Below, piece by piece: positions 31,539 through 44,243 of a stretch of 64,000 bases of DNA. Both the position numbers and the translations under genes were made by a program. Source of the DNA: Brachionus rotundiformis (Eukaryota; Rotifera; Eurotatoria; Ploima; Brachionidae); NCBI GenBank assembly GCA_016802295.1, contig JAESIW010000166.1:261213-325212 (forward strand), in the 5' to 3' direction. The notes under the pieces were generated by a model. It had not been told where the DNA came from, searched no databases, and saw nothing but the letters and a program-made list of their open reading frames with translations. How positions within the stretch are numbered: the stretch's first letter is position 1; every line of letters starts with the position of its first letter.

Positions 31539-31769
31539 AGTAAAATTTTTAATCAAATTTCAAGCGCTCAATCTTGCTCAAACATTTTTAGATGCGCAAT
31601 TAAATTTCATCGCTGATCTTTTATTCTTTTAACATTTCAGAGCTTTATTTTCAAACTTTTGAAAAAAAAGGATTGTAATTTCTAAAAATGCAATGAAATT
31701 TAATTGCGCATCTAAAAATGTTTGAGCAAGACTGAGCGCCTGAAATTTGATCAAAAATTTTACTTTGCT
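31539..31769. mobile_element. Foldback repeat, family 2 (copy 2), with 13-bp flanking repeat
   Basis: A 231-bp imperfect palindrome (agtaaaatttttaatcaaat ... gatcaaaaattttacttt). It is flanked by the exact 13-bp direct repeat taatccagagcaa at 31526-31538 and 31770-31782, which looks like a target-site duplication. No coding capacity. Confidence 0.7.
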
Positions 31770-32384
31770 TAATCCAGAGCAATGATTGAAGATTTGTCAA
31801 TTATATTTTTATGGACAGAAATATTTTAAAAACATGGCAAACTGACTCAATAATTTGCTGTTTTTAAATGGTTATTCTCATCATGACACGTTGAAATTTA
31901 TGTTCAAATTTACCATTAAGCCTGAGTCTGAATAAAAAATCATACAAACGCAGATTCATGTCTAAAAAGTGCAAAGATCTGTCTAACATTGAAAGTATCT
32001 GTAACAAGCAAATAAATTATCCAAGCTATTTGATTATCTTGAAAAGATAATATAAATTAGTCTATAAGAGATGCAAAATAAAAATAATAAAAAACAAATT
32101 CCCTATAATCTATCACTTAGCTCAATTAATAAAATTCAAGCTTCATTTTTAAAATCTTGATTCAATAGATTAATTTTAGCAAAGTAGTTTTATTATTTGC
32201 ATGTGTTAACAGTCATTTATTTTAATAAAATAAATTGTCTAGCATTTACTTGTAATAAATAACTCTAAACTTTAGAAAAAAAAAAACAATATTTTAAAAA
32301 ACTAATTTATTTAAAAAATACTATTATTTATTATCAATGATTAGAAATGAAGAGCACACTTTTTGACTATTTTTTGACAACAAT

Positions 32385-33164
32385 CTACTTCCTCTTGAGA
32401 ACTATTTCCTTAAGCTTTTTGGCATCTTTGTTCTCTTTGTCCAACTCGAGAGCTTTGTCAGCACACTTAGAAGCCTCTTGAACACGGTCCAAACTAAGCA
32501 AAAATGATCCTTTATTAATGTAATGTCCCACCTCGTTTGATTTCAATTCAATGGCTAGGTCGATTTTTTTGATCGCCTCCTCGAACTTCTGATTGTCTGC
32601 ATCCTCTAAAGCCAACTGGTTCAAAATCACAGACTTGATTGCTCTAGCGTTTGAATTCGACTGGTCCAGGGACAAGGCCTTGTCGGCCGAGTCTAAAGCC
32701 TCCTTGTATCGATTAAGCTTGTTCAAAATAGATGCCTTGTTACAGTGAAACACTATTTCATCGGGTCTCAGCTCGATGGCTCGAGATATTTTCTCGAGCG
32801 CCTCGTTATCGAGGCCTCTTTGAACATCCAGTGTAAACTGATTGTTCAAATTGACCGAGAGGATTTCGATCGAGGTCTTGTTGTGTGGCTCGAGCTTGAG
32901 CGCTTTGTTCACTGACTCAATAGCTTCGTTGTATTTGTTCAATTTGGAGAAGAAAATTGCCTGGTTGTTGAACAGACCTGGATTGGATTGGTCCAGCTCG
33001 ATTGACTGTTTGATCAACTTGAGCGCTTCGTCGTGCTTATCCTCTTTGCTAAGCGTTAACGCTTTGTTGTTCAATAGGACCGCTTTGGCTTGTTTGGCTT
33101 GCACATTGTTCGGATTTTTCTGTAGTTCTACAGTTAAATTCGCCAATTCTTGATCAATGTTCAT
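32385..33164 (-). CDS. Tetratricopeptide-repeat protein
   Basis: Intronless ORF of 259 residues made almost wholly of TPR-like helical hairpins of 34 residues. Examples: LFNNQAIFFSKLNKYNEAIE, NKALKLEPHNK, FHCNKASILNKLNRYKEALD, ADKALSLDQSNSNA and YINKGSFLLSLDRVQEASK. About six repeats fit. There is no signal peptide or other domain. Such solenoids usually serve as protein-protein adaptors; no specific partner can be named. The ATG at 33164 is preceded by caacaacaaca-type sequence. GC content is higher than the flanks, supporting a real gene. Confidence 0.8.
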   Translation of the reverse strand: MNIDQELANLTVELQKNPNNVQAKQAKAVLLNNKALTLSKEDKHDEALKLIKQSIELDQSNPGLFNNQAIFFSKLNKYNEAIESVNKALKLEPHNKTSIEILSVNLNNQFTLDVQRGLDNEALEKISRAIELRPDEIVFHCNKASILNKLNRYKEALDSADKALSLDQSNSNARAIKSVILNQLALEDADNQKFEEAIKKIDLAIELKSNEVGHYINKGSFLLSLDRVQEASKCADKALELDKENKDAKKLKEIVLKRK

Positions 33165-36100
33165 TGTTGTTGTTGTTGTATAAGCTTGAATAAAATTTCT
33201 AAAGAATTAAATTTGATTTTATAGATTAGTTTATCATGTCAGGCAATTCAAGCATAATAGGCAGGTGGGTGTCGATGATAAGCCAATTGCATAACTGTTA
33301 TAAAAAACGATAATAAACACATTGAACTATCTTTTATTGGTGATTAATGCCTGCAATTATTCACCGTTCAAGAGAAAAAAGAGAGTAGAAAATCCGTCGA
33401 GAGATAGATTAAGAAAGATAGAAGAAGAGTTTGGTTTACACAAAGTTAAACTTGTATAAATAAATTGAGCTTTTTCTTCTTCAAGGAATGTTTATGAGCT
33501 TTTGTTCTCCCAAGCCAGCTTAGTTATTTATGTAAATTTTATGGTACTTTGATCGGCTATGCTTATTTGACTCTGGCCTGTTGCCCAAAGAAAAAGAGGA
33601 CCTAGAACGAATTGGGAAAAATTTTGATGACAGCAACTAGACGTGAAAATTGTCTCCTAAATCAAACTAAATTCATAATCAAGCTGTGGTACTAAAGCAC
33701 TGATTATCATACGAATTTAAAGATATAAATAAATTAATTTATTATATTTATTACAAAATTTAATAAAATATAAATTGTTATATTTGTTTCTAAAAAGCTT
33801 ATTAAATTCACTAGATGATTTAATTTGACGGTTAAACATTCAGTATGATTGAAGTACACATTTGATCCATCTACAGTAATCAATTATGATTTTTTTTGTT
33901 TTATCTATCAGATACTAATTTTATTTATCAGCATGTAGCATGTGTGTAGCATGTACATTCAGCGAAAGAGAGAGAGCATCAAAAAGCACATAAATCCCGT
34001 TGTTGTAGCTTGTTTATTAACTACATCGCCAATTCCAGTCAATTAAAATGACGCCGCATAAGATAAAATTCTCAATGCGTGGGTATTTAGATCCAAGGCA
34101 GCATAAATCACTGTGTAAAAGCTCTTTTTTTGGTACATAAAATTTGATACTTTTCTTTTCTCATTAATTTTGACAGAAAAACTTATAAAAATATTCATAT
34201 TAGACAAAGCAATAAATTCATAAAAGCTTAATCGGCCGGATATTCAATCAGCTAAATGAAGGCTTGTGCAAAAGTATAAAAAGTCATTTCAAAGCCTTGT
34301 CTTGGATTAAAAAATTTTAAAAAAATGGATTTGAATAATTTTTATATTTATTAATATTTATTTATTTGATTGGACGCCTTGTAGGCGATGTATAAAGAAT
34401 ATAATTTAAAATAAATAAGACAAAAATTGTCTGTTCATCAGTTTAAGCAAAAATATTACTGACGATTTTTTTTATCAAAAGAAAACGACCTGCGACCTTA
34501 AATATTCTGTAGATGTCACGCTTTTTTTACTCTTCTTAATCAGTTTTATGTTTGATAAATTTTTTTATAAAAATCTGTTTTAAACGAAGGTAAAGCTGAT
34601 AACATGTTTTAAAAAAATCAAATAAAAAAAATCCTGAAATTTAAGTCATCCAATTTTAGTTTTTTTTTAAGTTTATTGAAGCCATTTGACTTGACTTCAA
34701 AGAGAAATCAAACTTTATTCTTTTGGCTTTCGAACAATACTTGTTGAATGTATTCTTAATATTTAACTTACTGGTAATGGAAATATAGTCTTACTATTAC
34801 CTGAAAATTTAGTCACATTATATTTTTGCATATTAGCAAAAAATACTATAACAAACTTTTCAAATAACTTTTCAAGCTAATTTTGTACATTTAAATCTTG
34901 GCAATATAGTGATAATTTAGATATTTGTATTTATTCGTTATTATTAGATATATATTTTAAGGATACCTCCAGGGCTCGCACGAAAAGCTTACACCTTCGT
35001 TTAAGCTGAAATTCTTCAAAAACTTTATCTTAATTTTCGAAAAAAAGAAAACTAATGAATCAAAACTTTAAAAGAAGATCAAAAAAGTGTTTTTCAAAAT
35101 TTTAAAAATTCTTATAACTGTTTTTTTAAAGATCAAAAGCAAGCTCTCTAAATGCAGCATCGTGCAAAATTCTTGGTTGCATTTTTTTAGAAATTTTTTT
35201 AGAACTGTGCATATTTATCATTATTTTAAAATTTGACTGTAGTGCATTTTGCAGATATTTTATTTTTTCAAAATAGGAAGAATTTTTGTTCTGTTTGTTT
35301 TTGAAATTCACAATACCCTGAAATATGGCACAATAAAACATTATAAAATGTATAAATATACTTGAGCGTATTTATATAATGCAGAGATTTTGCACATCAT
35401 TAGCGGACTTTTACAGTTGATGCAACCTCCAAAATTGTATCATGTTGCATTTAGTTACAGAGTCAGTTTATAAGTTACAAGATTTTTTAAAATTTTGTTC
35501 TTTTATATTGTATCAAATTTCACATAAATTCTGATTTAATAAATTGTTTGTCTTGAAGATTCAATTAATTAAAAAGCCAGACTAGTGAATGTTAGTTAAA
35601 ATGTAACAGCAAATTAATAGCAAAATACAAAAATGCCAATTTTTACCATTACCAAAATAAAGTACCAATTTTCAGTTTTTCAATTGTATACATAATTTTA
35701 TCAATTATCTTTACTAACATATTAGATATTCGAACTTTAACGAAAATGCAAAACTAAAATTTTATTAACTAGTCATATTTTTTAAATTAATTCATCAAAA
35801 ATCAATTATTAATGCTTCTTTTCAAAAGAGCAATTATTAAGAAAATGAAATATTAACCTATTTATTATTTTTCAAACTGACGTCGTCGTCAAAACGGTAA
35901 GTTATAAATAAAATCCATGCGTTTTTTCTGGATCTTCACTAAAAGACCTAAGTTAATTTTTTCAATTTTTTTCATGTTTTTTTTTTAAATTGTAAAATAA
36001 AAATTCAAATTTTTTATTAATTTTCCACTGTTTCCTTCAAAATTCAGTTTGCCAAACTTCTTTAAACTTGCATATCTATGTTATATAATGTAGCGTGTTT

Positions 36101-37009
36101 TATTTTTTATGATAAAAAATAAAAATATATTTTTTAAATATAATAAATTAAATTTTTATAAAGATATGTTTTTATATTTTCATAAATTTTAAATTTTATT
36201 TTTCTTACTTTTTATCTTGAGCTAGGGACTGTGAGACTCCTTTCAATTCAGAAAATTTTGAATAACTTTTTTACCTTTAGAAATAATTTACTTCTGAAAA
36301 ATACTTATTTTATGAATGCAATTAGCCTCATTTTTTGCAATAATTAAATTTTTGAATCAAAAAAAGGTACGAATGCTGTTCCAGAATATTTGAAATAATT
36401 CTGGTGATAGAAATTGGTAAAAATAGTTTTTCTAAAAAACAAAATAAAGAAAAATATATTTTTTATTAAATAAATTAAATTAAATTTTCCAATTTCAATA
36501 TTTTTATCATATCAATAATTAAAAATTTTTTTTTTCGTATTTTTATCTCTATTGCTATGGTAAATTTATTTTGAGTAAAGATAAATATAAACTGGTAAAT
36601 ATGCTTTTTAAGCAAGACAAGACAATTCATTAAAAAAATAGTCTACGTTATGAAATTTATTTTAAGGTAAATTAAAAAATAAAAAGGTAAAAAAAGAAAC
36701 AAATATTTTATAAGGGTTAATTTTCTGTTAAGATTAAAATTCAGGGATATATTTTGTTTCATATTAAGATATATTTGGAAAAAAAAAAGGTAAAAAGACC
36801 AGAAAAATATAGATCAGCAATGAATTACCATATAAAAACATGAGCTTTTAAAAATAGTAAAATTGATTTTAAATAATAATTAGTAAATTTAAGATTTAAG
36901 TCTAGAAACTATAGAAACCAGCCGATTTTTGGCAAACAAAAAATTAAAAAAAAAATTTATATATTTAAAATATTAAAATTAATTTAAATTAATAGTTAAA
37001 TGAGTCATA
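33165..37009. other. Long gene-free interval
   Basis: 3.8 kb without a credible ORF. 33995-34120 is a second copy of the hairpin repeat at 31.3 kb. 35283-35320 (ttttgttctgtttgtttttg, then aaattcacaatacc) repeats a stretch at 30620-30660. The rest is AT-rich spacer. Confidence 0.5.
33995..34120. repeat. Hairpin-bearing dispersed repeat (copy 2)
   Basis: gttgtagcttgtttattaactac followed by gccaattccagtcaatt and later cactgtgtaaaa parallels 31295-31390, with an extra segment in between. Family unknown. Confidence 0.4.
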
Positions 37010-38599
37010 ATGAAAGTTTTTTTTAAATTGTCTTTATTTATATGTTTATTTTGTATAATCTATCTTGTTGTTTACACCAATTCTTTCAATTCTTTAAATG
37101 AAGTATCCATACAAAAAAAGTCTAAAAAATGTGAACCATTTGACCACAAAGCTAAAAATTTTAAAGTTATCTTTGACGGAGTTGAGTACCCACAATCGAT
37201 TCCATTAAATCTCAACAAAACAATTAACTTTAATTGTTTAAATTCCAATCCGCGAACGCCAAAAATTCTTTTCTGGACACCTTTTTTTGGTGATCCAAGA
37301 TTTGCATTCGGTCTTGGCTCCAAACAGCCGTTTATTGACAATCTTTGTCCAGTTCACAACTGTGAGATTTTCAATGATAAATCAAGACTGAACCAGGCTG
37401 ACATGGTAATTGTGCACATGCGTGACAACATAAAAGAATTTCCAGCAATTAGGCCCAAACACCAAAGATGGGTCTTTGCAGTATTTGAATCTCCAATGCA
37501 CTGTCCTGATTTTACCAAATATAATAATTTATTTAATTTCACATCTACATACCGGATAGACGCAGACTTTCCAAGACTAACTGGATCATACAAGTTATTT
37601 GTGTGGGGAAAGAACCAAAGCTTTGACGAAAATGCCGACTTTTCCAAAGGAAAAACTCACTTTGCCGCGGCTGTTATTGGAAATTGTGGTGGAAGCAGTG
37701 GTAGATTAGAATACATACACAATTTAAACAAATACATTCCAGTCACTCTTTTGGGAAAATGTGGCACAAAATGTACCGATTTTTTCCAAAATTCTGCCAA
37801 TCATAAATGCAAAGAATTGGCTGCCAGGACTCACAAGTTTTATCTTTCGTTTGAAAATTCTATATGTAATGGATACATATCTGAGAAATTTTTTCAAATA
37901 CTTCGCTATGATATCATCCCGGTAGTCCTTGGAGGCGGAAATTATTCTCATTTTGTAAGTAGGCTGATAATTTTTATTTTTAGAATAGTTTTAATCCTGA
38001 TAGTTTTAAATGATAAAATATTTTTTTTAATTTACCGAAATCACAGCTTTGAAAGCTCCAACCAATTTACCAAGAATAAATTGGGACATCTGATAGTTAA
38101 AATTAAAAAAAAAATTAAAAAAGCACTGAACATAATTACCAAGATCATTAATTGAGTGTACCATCTTTTTCAATAAAATTTTGATATGAATAAAATAAAA
38201 ATAAATCTTAATTAATTTATAAAGAAATTATCTAACTGATAAACTTGGCAATTTTTTAGCTTTAGAATAACTTTTTGTTTAAAGGTGCCTAAATCAGGCT
38301 ACATCAATGTACTTGACTATAAAAGCCCAAAAGATTTAGCTGACTATTTGCTCTATTTGGACAAGAACAAGACTGCCTACAATTCTTACTTCAAATGGAA
38401 AAAGTATGCTTTATTCAAAGATCGACTTGTTTTTAGTAATTTTTGTGACATGTGTATTCAGCTTAATTTGGAAAATTACATACCAATATGGCATAATGTA
38501 ATTCAAAATATTGGTGAACATTGGTCCAAAAATGAAAACTGTAAAACTGCAAAATTTGATAACAATGACAATTTTAAGCTAGTTAATTTTACCAAATAA
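37010..38599 (+). CDS. Alpha-1,3-fucosyltransferase (GT10)
   Basis: Two exons (37010-37954, 38285-38599) encode 419 residues. This is a type II membrane protein: a short cytoplasmic N terminus, a membrane anchor at about residues 5-24, a stem, and a GT10 catalytic domain. Diagnostic segments are the acceptor-side ESPMHCPDF, TYRIDADFP (about 180-188), the donor-binding FENSICNGYISEKFF (281-295), and VPKSGYINVLDYKS with KDLADYLLYLDKN in exon 2. Members transfer fucose from GDP-fucose to GlcNAc or LacNAc in the Golgi; whether the acceptor is the N-glycan core or a terminal antenna cannot be judged. The 330-nt intron is longer than most here. The gene ends only 177 bp before the EGF-repeat gene. 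Confidence 0.93.
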
Positions 38600-38776
38600 A
38601 TTGTTAAATATTTTTATGTTGTAATTTGTTTTAATTATATAATTTTGGTTGCATTTTTTTACCAAATATGAGAAAAAATTCTAGAATAAAATTATGTTGA
38701 TATGTTGAGATATTTTGCCTATTCATTCGAAACATTATCTTTCATTTTGAAAATTATTGCCAAACATTACCAACAA

Positions 38777-39689
38777 ATGAAGCCACACTTCTTACTAAGT
38801 TTGATTTTCTCGTTTGCTTTAGGTATCTATGGCGATTCATGTACCCCTAATCCGTGCAAGAATAATGCTGTAAATAATCCACTAAATTAAAATTTAATCT
38901 TATCTATTTAATTTTAAATTAAAAGACTTGTAAAGATAAGCTTTTTGGCTTCGATTGTGTTTGTCAAAAAGGCTTTACAGGAAAACTCTGCGAAATAAAA
39001 AATCCTTTTTACCATTGTAATCCAAACTTGTGCCAGAATAATTCCACTTGTGTTTCCACAATGACCGATTTCATTTGTGAATGCAGTGACCAGTTCTATG
39101 GTAAATATTGTGAGAACAAAAATACGGCCATAGACTGCCGTTCAAATAACTGCTTTAACAATGGTGTATGTCAGCAAATTGGAAATAGCTTTACATGCAA
39201 ATGTAACCAAGGCTATTTGGGTCTTTTTTGCCAAAATAAAGACTCGCCTTGTTCTTCATCATCTTGTCTAAACAATGGAATTTGCAGTGTTGTTGATGCC
39301 AGACGGTACAAATGTTATTGTACCGAAGAATATTATGGCTCAAGATGTGAAAAATGTAAAATTTAAAGATTAAAAAAATAATAAATAAATATTAATATGA
39401 ATTTTCTATACAATTAGATGATTATTATAGACTGAGGAGGGTTTTATTTTTTAGTTTTCTGTATGGTCTGTCGATTCTTGCCATTATGGTTTCAGTTTTT
39501 GGACTAATTTTTTGGCTGACAAGAAGCAAGCTACGACAACAAAGAGAAAATAGCAGACGCCAACAGAATATTAATACCATTATGGGTCAGAATTTTGAAA
39601 TGCGCAATCCAGATTTGGACCCGCCTGTCAAACAACCAGTCAATTTAAATGCTGATAGATCTAGAACTAATGGCACTAGTTTTTTTTAA
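38777..39689 (+). CDS. EGF-repeat single-pass membrane protein
   Basis: Three exons (38777-38869, 38926-39355, 39418-39689) give 264 residues. The ATG at 38777 starts a signal peptide (MKPHFLLSLIFSFALGIYG). The frame is open further upstream to an ATG at 38702, but that would bury the signal. Four EGF-like domains follow, each with six cysteines: CTPNPCKNNATC..., CNPNLCQNNSTC..., CRSNNCFNNGVC... and CSSSSCLNNGIC.... A transmembrane segment (LSILAIMVSVFGLIFWL) and a basic cytoplasmic tail of about 60 residues complete it. The layout suggests a cell-surface adhesion or signalling protein. No DSL or other domain identifies it as a Notch ligand. Confidence 0.85.
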
Positions 39690-39958
39690 ATTTATTATTA
39701 AATTTATAGCTAATAATTTATTTTATTCTAATAAAGCTCATTAGTGATTTTTTAGGGATTATAATATTTATTAGTAATAAATATTTTTTAAAGATCTATT
39801 TAATTATATAAAGTCAATTATTTAAATAAAGATTATTTAGATAAGTTATTTTTTTAATTATCATCTTTATTAATTCAAAAATATCAACTAAAAAAAGATT
39901 AATTTTTTTAAATGAACAGCATAGATAAAATACTTAAAATTAATTTTAAGTAAATTTT

Positions 39959-40501
39959 TCAAACCAATTGTCCAATGTAAACACTCTGTGGATAAGCTTG
40001 TGCCAACTCTGGCCATTGAACAATCAACGAGTCAGCTATCTTCAAATTGTATAAAATTTTTCCAGTCAATGATAGCTTTTTAACTCTGCAAATGCTTTCT
40101 ACATAGACAATTTTACATTTTGGTATAAGAAAGAGAATACGAGATAAAACAAAAGTAATAATACAGCAAGGAATGCATGTACCAGGACCGTTTACCAAAA
40201 GTAACTGTGGCTGTATGCGGTAAATGAGTGGAATGGAGCTGAAAATGGCAAGAATAGTGGTAAAAAAAGAGGTCAAATAGCTCTGGCCTACTGACCGACT
40301 CCTCTTTATCAAGTTGATACTGTAGTCAAACTTTTTGGCTTGATGCCTCAGTTGTTCTAGCTTTTGGGCACTCATTTTGTCTGTTTCGGCAATTATAAAC
40401 TCAATTGGTCTGTACACTTCCAAGTCTATTCCGCTCAAAAGCTTGATCATTTCGCCAGTGTGACCACCAGAGCCTAGAACAACCGCTGTCTTTACACTCA
40501 T
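39959..40501 (-). CDS. ALG14: UDP-GlcNAc transferase subunit ALG14
   Basis: Single-exon gene for 180 residues matching ALG14. It has a glycine-rich GSGGHTGEMIKLL at residues 11-23 and IIAETDKMSAQKLE, followed by the RSRSVGQSYLTS segment. Later come LLVNGPGTCIPCC and KIVYVESICRV near the C terminus, ending WPELAQAYPQSVYIGQLV. ALG14 anchors ALG13 at the cytosolic face of the ER. The pair adds the second GlcNAc to dolichol-PP-GlcNAc in N-glycan assembly. The protein begins directly at the Rossmann strand and lacks the N-terminal membrane anchor of the human form (216 residues), though an internal hydrophobic stretch (TTILAIFSSIPLIY) remains. Convergent with the EGF-repeat gene. Confidence 0.93.
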   Translation of the reverse strand: MSVKTAVVLGSGGHTGEMIKLLSGIDLEVYRPIEFIIAETDKMSAQKLEQLRHQAKKFDYSINLIKRSRSVGQSYLTSFFTTILAIFSSIPLIYRIQPQLLLVNGPGTCIPCCIITFVLSRILFLIPKCKIVYVESICRVKKLSLTGKILYNLKIADSLIVQWPELAQAYPQSVYIGQLV

Positions 40502-40671
40502 TCTTAATTAAAACTAATTTTAAAGCTAAATTATTTATTGATAAAAAAACCCATCACGGTTTATCCACTTAACTTTATAAAAATTTTAAACCAATTAATT
40601 TTATTTTCAAGATTTTACATAATTTTCTTGATTAGAAAAAAAAAAAATTTACAACAAGCAAAAATGTTTAT

Positions 40672-41890
40672 TCAATCAGTAAACGACTCATTTGGTTCAG
40701 ATTCCCTATTGCCACGGAAAATGTCAGCTGCTATCTTTGGCAAACTTAGTCTTTCCATGAAGCCAATGCCGATGTACCTGCCCGGATTGGCAACCAAATT
40801 TAGACCATTCAAAGTGGATTGGTATACAAAATTGTTCACCAGCTTGGACTTGAGCTTTTCAATCTGCTGTGTTTTGTGGTGCTTTTCGTAATATTGCCAA
40901 TTAGCAGACCACACGATTACAGCTCCTTTAAACATTTTTTTAAACCAATAAATGTTAATTATATCCAGAAAAAAGCAGGTGACTACCATTAGATGCCGGA
41001 AGTACTTTAATTTGGTCCATAGGGGCGAATCGAGCACTGAATACACTTTAAACCAGTACACTGGTATGGTCATTATACGAGCCATGAAAAAAACAAAGGT
41101 CATTGATATACCATTGAGGAAAAAGTGAACAGAATCTTTGGAATAGCCGCATGCGTACAAAAACCATCGCATGTTTACCAATGGAGTTGAAAATTCGACT
41201 ATAAGCCGAAAGTTTGCAAAATATGGCATCACAGAATAAGCCTTTGATAAAAAAATTAATATTATATGATTTTTATCATAAATTAATAATTTCTAAATTA
41301 TCAAATTAATATTTAATAAAATTTTAAGCATATAATCAACTTCAATTAATCAATTAAAATATTTTATTTGATTTTTTTTTATTCAATAAATTTCTCAAGA
41401 AATTTTGGACTTACCAGAGAATTGTAGTATCCAAATAGGGATAAAAAGTGGTGAAAAATTGTAAAAAAGTCCCCTATCATGCCATAATTGAGTACCATAA
41501 TGGTCAAATCGTACAGAATATAGCCTACCACAATTGAAATGTTTGTTTTGACCAATTCAGAGTCATAGATAAGTGGTGAGGCGGACAAAGCCTTGTCTAC
41601 TATCAGTACATAACTGCATATTAAACTAACCACCAAAGAAAAAACTGTCGACGTCACCCTTTATTTATTATAAATTATTTGTTTCCAAGATAGAAATAAA
41701 GCTAAGTTTACCTTGTATTCCATTCGATTTTGTGCTGTGCCGAAAGTCTATCATATGCTGTGCAAAGCTTTCTGGATACTTTTGGTGACACGACCAAAAA
41801 CAAGGCTGTGAACGCGATATAAGCATAGGCTATTATGGCCAAATATTCACTGTCAAATTTGAAGCTCGATTCATCAACTATTCGTAGCAT
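40672..41890 (-). CDS. TLCD4: TLC-domain membrane protein, TLCD4 (TMEM56)-like
   Basis: Three exons (41712-41890, 41415-41658, 40672-41241) encode 330 residues with multiple membrane segments. The TLC domain begins at KIEWNTRVTSTVFSLVVS. It continues through DLTIMVLNYGMIGDFFTIFH with the conserved His pair, then FRLIVEFSTPLVNMRWFL and FVFFMARIMTIPVYWF. This matches TLCD4/TMEM56 in order; the human protein is about 263 residues, and the extra length here is mostly a C-terminal cytoplasmic tail. TLC proteins act on lipids in ER or other membranes, and the exact activity of TLCD4 is not established. It lies between ALG14 and PSMD6, all on the minus strand with gaps under 300 bp. Confidence 0.88.
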
Positions 41891-42153
41891 TTCTCTATAT
41901 CATATCTATAAATATATATTTATCTAAAATTAAAAAAATATTATAAAAATTTTCTTTTTATGATAAAAATAAGAGTTGATTTTGAAAAAGGTGTGCTACC
42001 TAATGGCTGCAAAAACAATCAATCATCTAGAAACAAAAACAAAGATAAAAAAACTAATAGATAATTTATAAAAACTTTATTCGATATTATTTAAATTATT
42101 ACAATCAAATTAAATTAAGTTCGAGTCGATTTAAGATTTAATTAGGACACGAT

Positions 42154-43740
42154 TTAGATATTAATAACCCTGCTAAGCTTTTGAATACGGTTAAGTAACA
42201 AGTCCCCTTTTTTGACTGTTTCCTGGTACTGCCAGTTTTTGTTGTCCGGTCGATTGGTCTCAACAATTCCGTTTACTTTGTCAATTTTGGCATGAAGTCT
42301 TCCAGCTGATATAAATCTTGACAACTCTCTTAAAATCAAAACCATTTTAAAAGACCTTTACTTTACGGTCCAAAGAGACATACTTGTCCATAAATTGGGC
42401 CGAAACACCGAAGGCATTGGCCATATTTGCCAATGTAACACTCGAATAGGACTCCAACAGCTGGTTATAACCAATAATTCTCATTTCTCTCACATAGTAC
42501 TGATAGTGGCGGAAAAAGTACCGGTCCGACTTCATGTATTGCTCCACGTAAGCTGGACAAATTATAAATTAGTTTAATTATTAAAATTTCAATATAATTA
42601 AAATGGCTGATTTAATTTAATTTTTTAAATAAAATTCAAATAATTTATATAAATTATAATAATAATTTTTAATAAATTTTAATTTTAAAGTTTTTTTTTT
42701 TAAATAAATTTTCTAATTATCTTTAATAATTAATAAATATATTTAATAAACATTAAGATTATATATTTTTTTAATTCTTGAATAATAATTAGTAATAAGA
42801 TTTAATCTAATTTAAATAAATTGAACATTGTAAAATATCCTACCTAGAGCCTTGAAAAACTCGGCATACCGGCACTCGTATATTGAGAATAGATAATTTT
42901 TGATCTGAGGTAGACCGTGAAGAATTTCCAAAATTTCAGCGCCCTTGCAAACTTTGTCTCTTAGCTGGGTCCTTGGCAAAGCAAGCACAGTGCTGAAAAT
43001 GGTGTAAATGACAAATGTGCTGTAGTCCATCAGCTCGTATGAAGTGAATGTGGCGACTGTTTCCAGAAAGCGTTGAGAAGCTGTTTTGAAGTCACGCATG
43101 ATGACCGCGTGAAGTCCTTGGTAGACCTTGAGGCGATTTCGGCGGTCCCAGTCGCCTCCTTCTTCAATTAGAGTGTTGGCCTTTTCCAAATTGCGACTGA
43201 TCAGATCGTAGTCAAGGTAGAAAAAGCCTAGTCTAATTTGGTGAAAGACCAAGTCAAGTCGGTTTCCCAGACTGGTTGTTTTCTCATATGTTTTTCTAAA
43301 TTGACTGAGAGAGGCTTCTCTGTCGCCAATGAGAGACAAGTACTCGGCCTTTGCCAAATTGGACTCGCGGATCTCCGTGTCACCAAGGTTTTTCTCGGCG
43401 TCCTCGATCTTCGAGTCCAATTCCTTGATTTTGGCACTGTTTTCTGCCTGCATTTTGCTTAATAAGGTCTTGTCAAGCGACCAATTTAGGTCTTTACAGC
43501 ACTCTACATAAAATGGAGCCATGTCTTTTTAATAAAAGATAAGAATACTTTTTTTGTTAATTTTATTTTATTTAAAAAATGTCAATTACTATCAGCTATT
43601 ATCTCTTTCATAAGGATCTCTTTTAAAGAGCTTTCATTAGAGGATTTTGCCAGACTAGTTTTTGTTTGTTGTTCCTGCATTAGGACGAACTTGTGCTGGG
43701 CTAGTTCGAGCTTTGGAACTTTTGGTAAACCCTCTTCCAT
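42154..43740 (-). CDS. PSMD6: 26S proteasome regulatory subunit PSMD6 (Rpn7)
   Basis: Four exons (43590-43740, 42844-43524, 42384-42552, 42154-42328) give 391 residues; human PSMD6 has 389. It matches throughout: NMAPFYVECCKDLNW, EDAEKNLGDTEIRESNLAKA, LIEEGGDWDRRNRLKVYQGL and FTSYELMDYSTF. The PCI domain follows, including ELSRFISAGRLHAKIDKVNG and the C-terminal KGDLLLNRIQKLSRVINI. Rpn7 is a TPR-like/PCI scaffold subunit of the 19S lid. The divergent N-terminal 50 residues come from exon 1, whose AT-rich downstream intron splits an Asn codon before the conserved MAP. A conserved stretch would be lost if the third intron (gtatgt...ttttaag) were retained. Confidence 0.95.
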
Positions 43741-44082
43741 TTTTGAATGAGATATTTTATTTTTTTTGGCGAAATAACTTGTTGATTAGAATGAAAATAA
43801 TTTATTTTAAGAAAAATGGTTGGAAAACGTGATGATGAATCGATTTTAAAGAAATTTTTCATAATTTTGGAAATTTTATGATCTCATTGTGATTGTAAAT
43901 GCAATGAGAAATTGCTAAGGGCAGATATTTCATTACATTAAGTCAACATGGAATTTTTAAATTAATAATTTAAAATAAGATAAAAAAATTTGCCAAAATA
44001 ATTAAATCTTACAGATCGAGATAATATTCTCAATTGATTCTTTATTTAAAAGATAAAATTTTTAATAAACTATTAAATCAAA
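43741..44082. other. Intergenic, PSMD6 upstream region
   Basis: AT-rich spacer between the PSMD6 start and the tRNA-Asp of cassette C. Nothing recognised. Confidence 0.5.
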
Positions 44083-44154
44083 TCCGTGATAGTATAGTGG
44101 TGAGTATCCCCGCCTGTCACGCGGGAGACCGGGGTTCAATTCCCCGTCACGGAG
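44083..44154 (+). tRNA. tRNA-Asp (GTC), cassette C
   Basis: Identical to the tRNA-Asp at 18971. The terminator is CC followed by T6. Start of cassette C. Confidence 0.96.
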
Positions 44155-44243
44155 CCTTTTTTCTCTTTTTTATTAATATTATATTAATTAATAAAAATAA
44201 TTAGTAAATAAAATTCTAAAAAGTTTAAATAATAATTTTTTGT

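Larger units (their letters stand above)
29127..32384. other. Gene-poor interval with palindromic repeats
   Basis: No supported gene over 3.2 kb. It contains family 2 foldback repeats at 30425-30615 and 31539-31769 and a hairpin-bearing repeat at 31295-31390, listed separately. 29540-29770 is less AT-rich, with a gtggcgccac palindrome, and faintly resembles an LTR. Confidence 0.5.
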
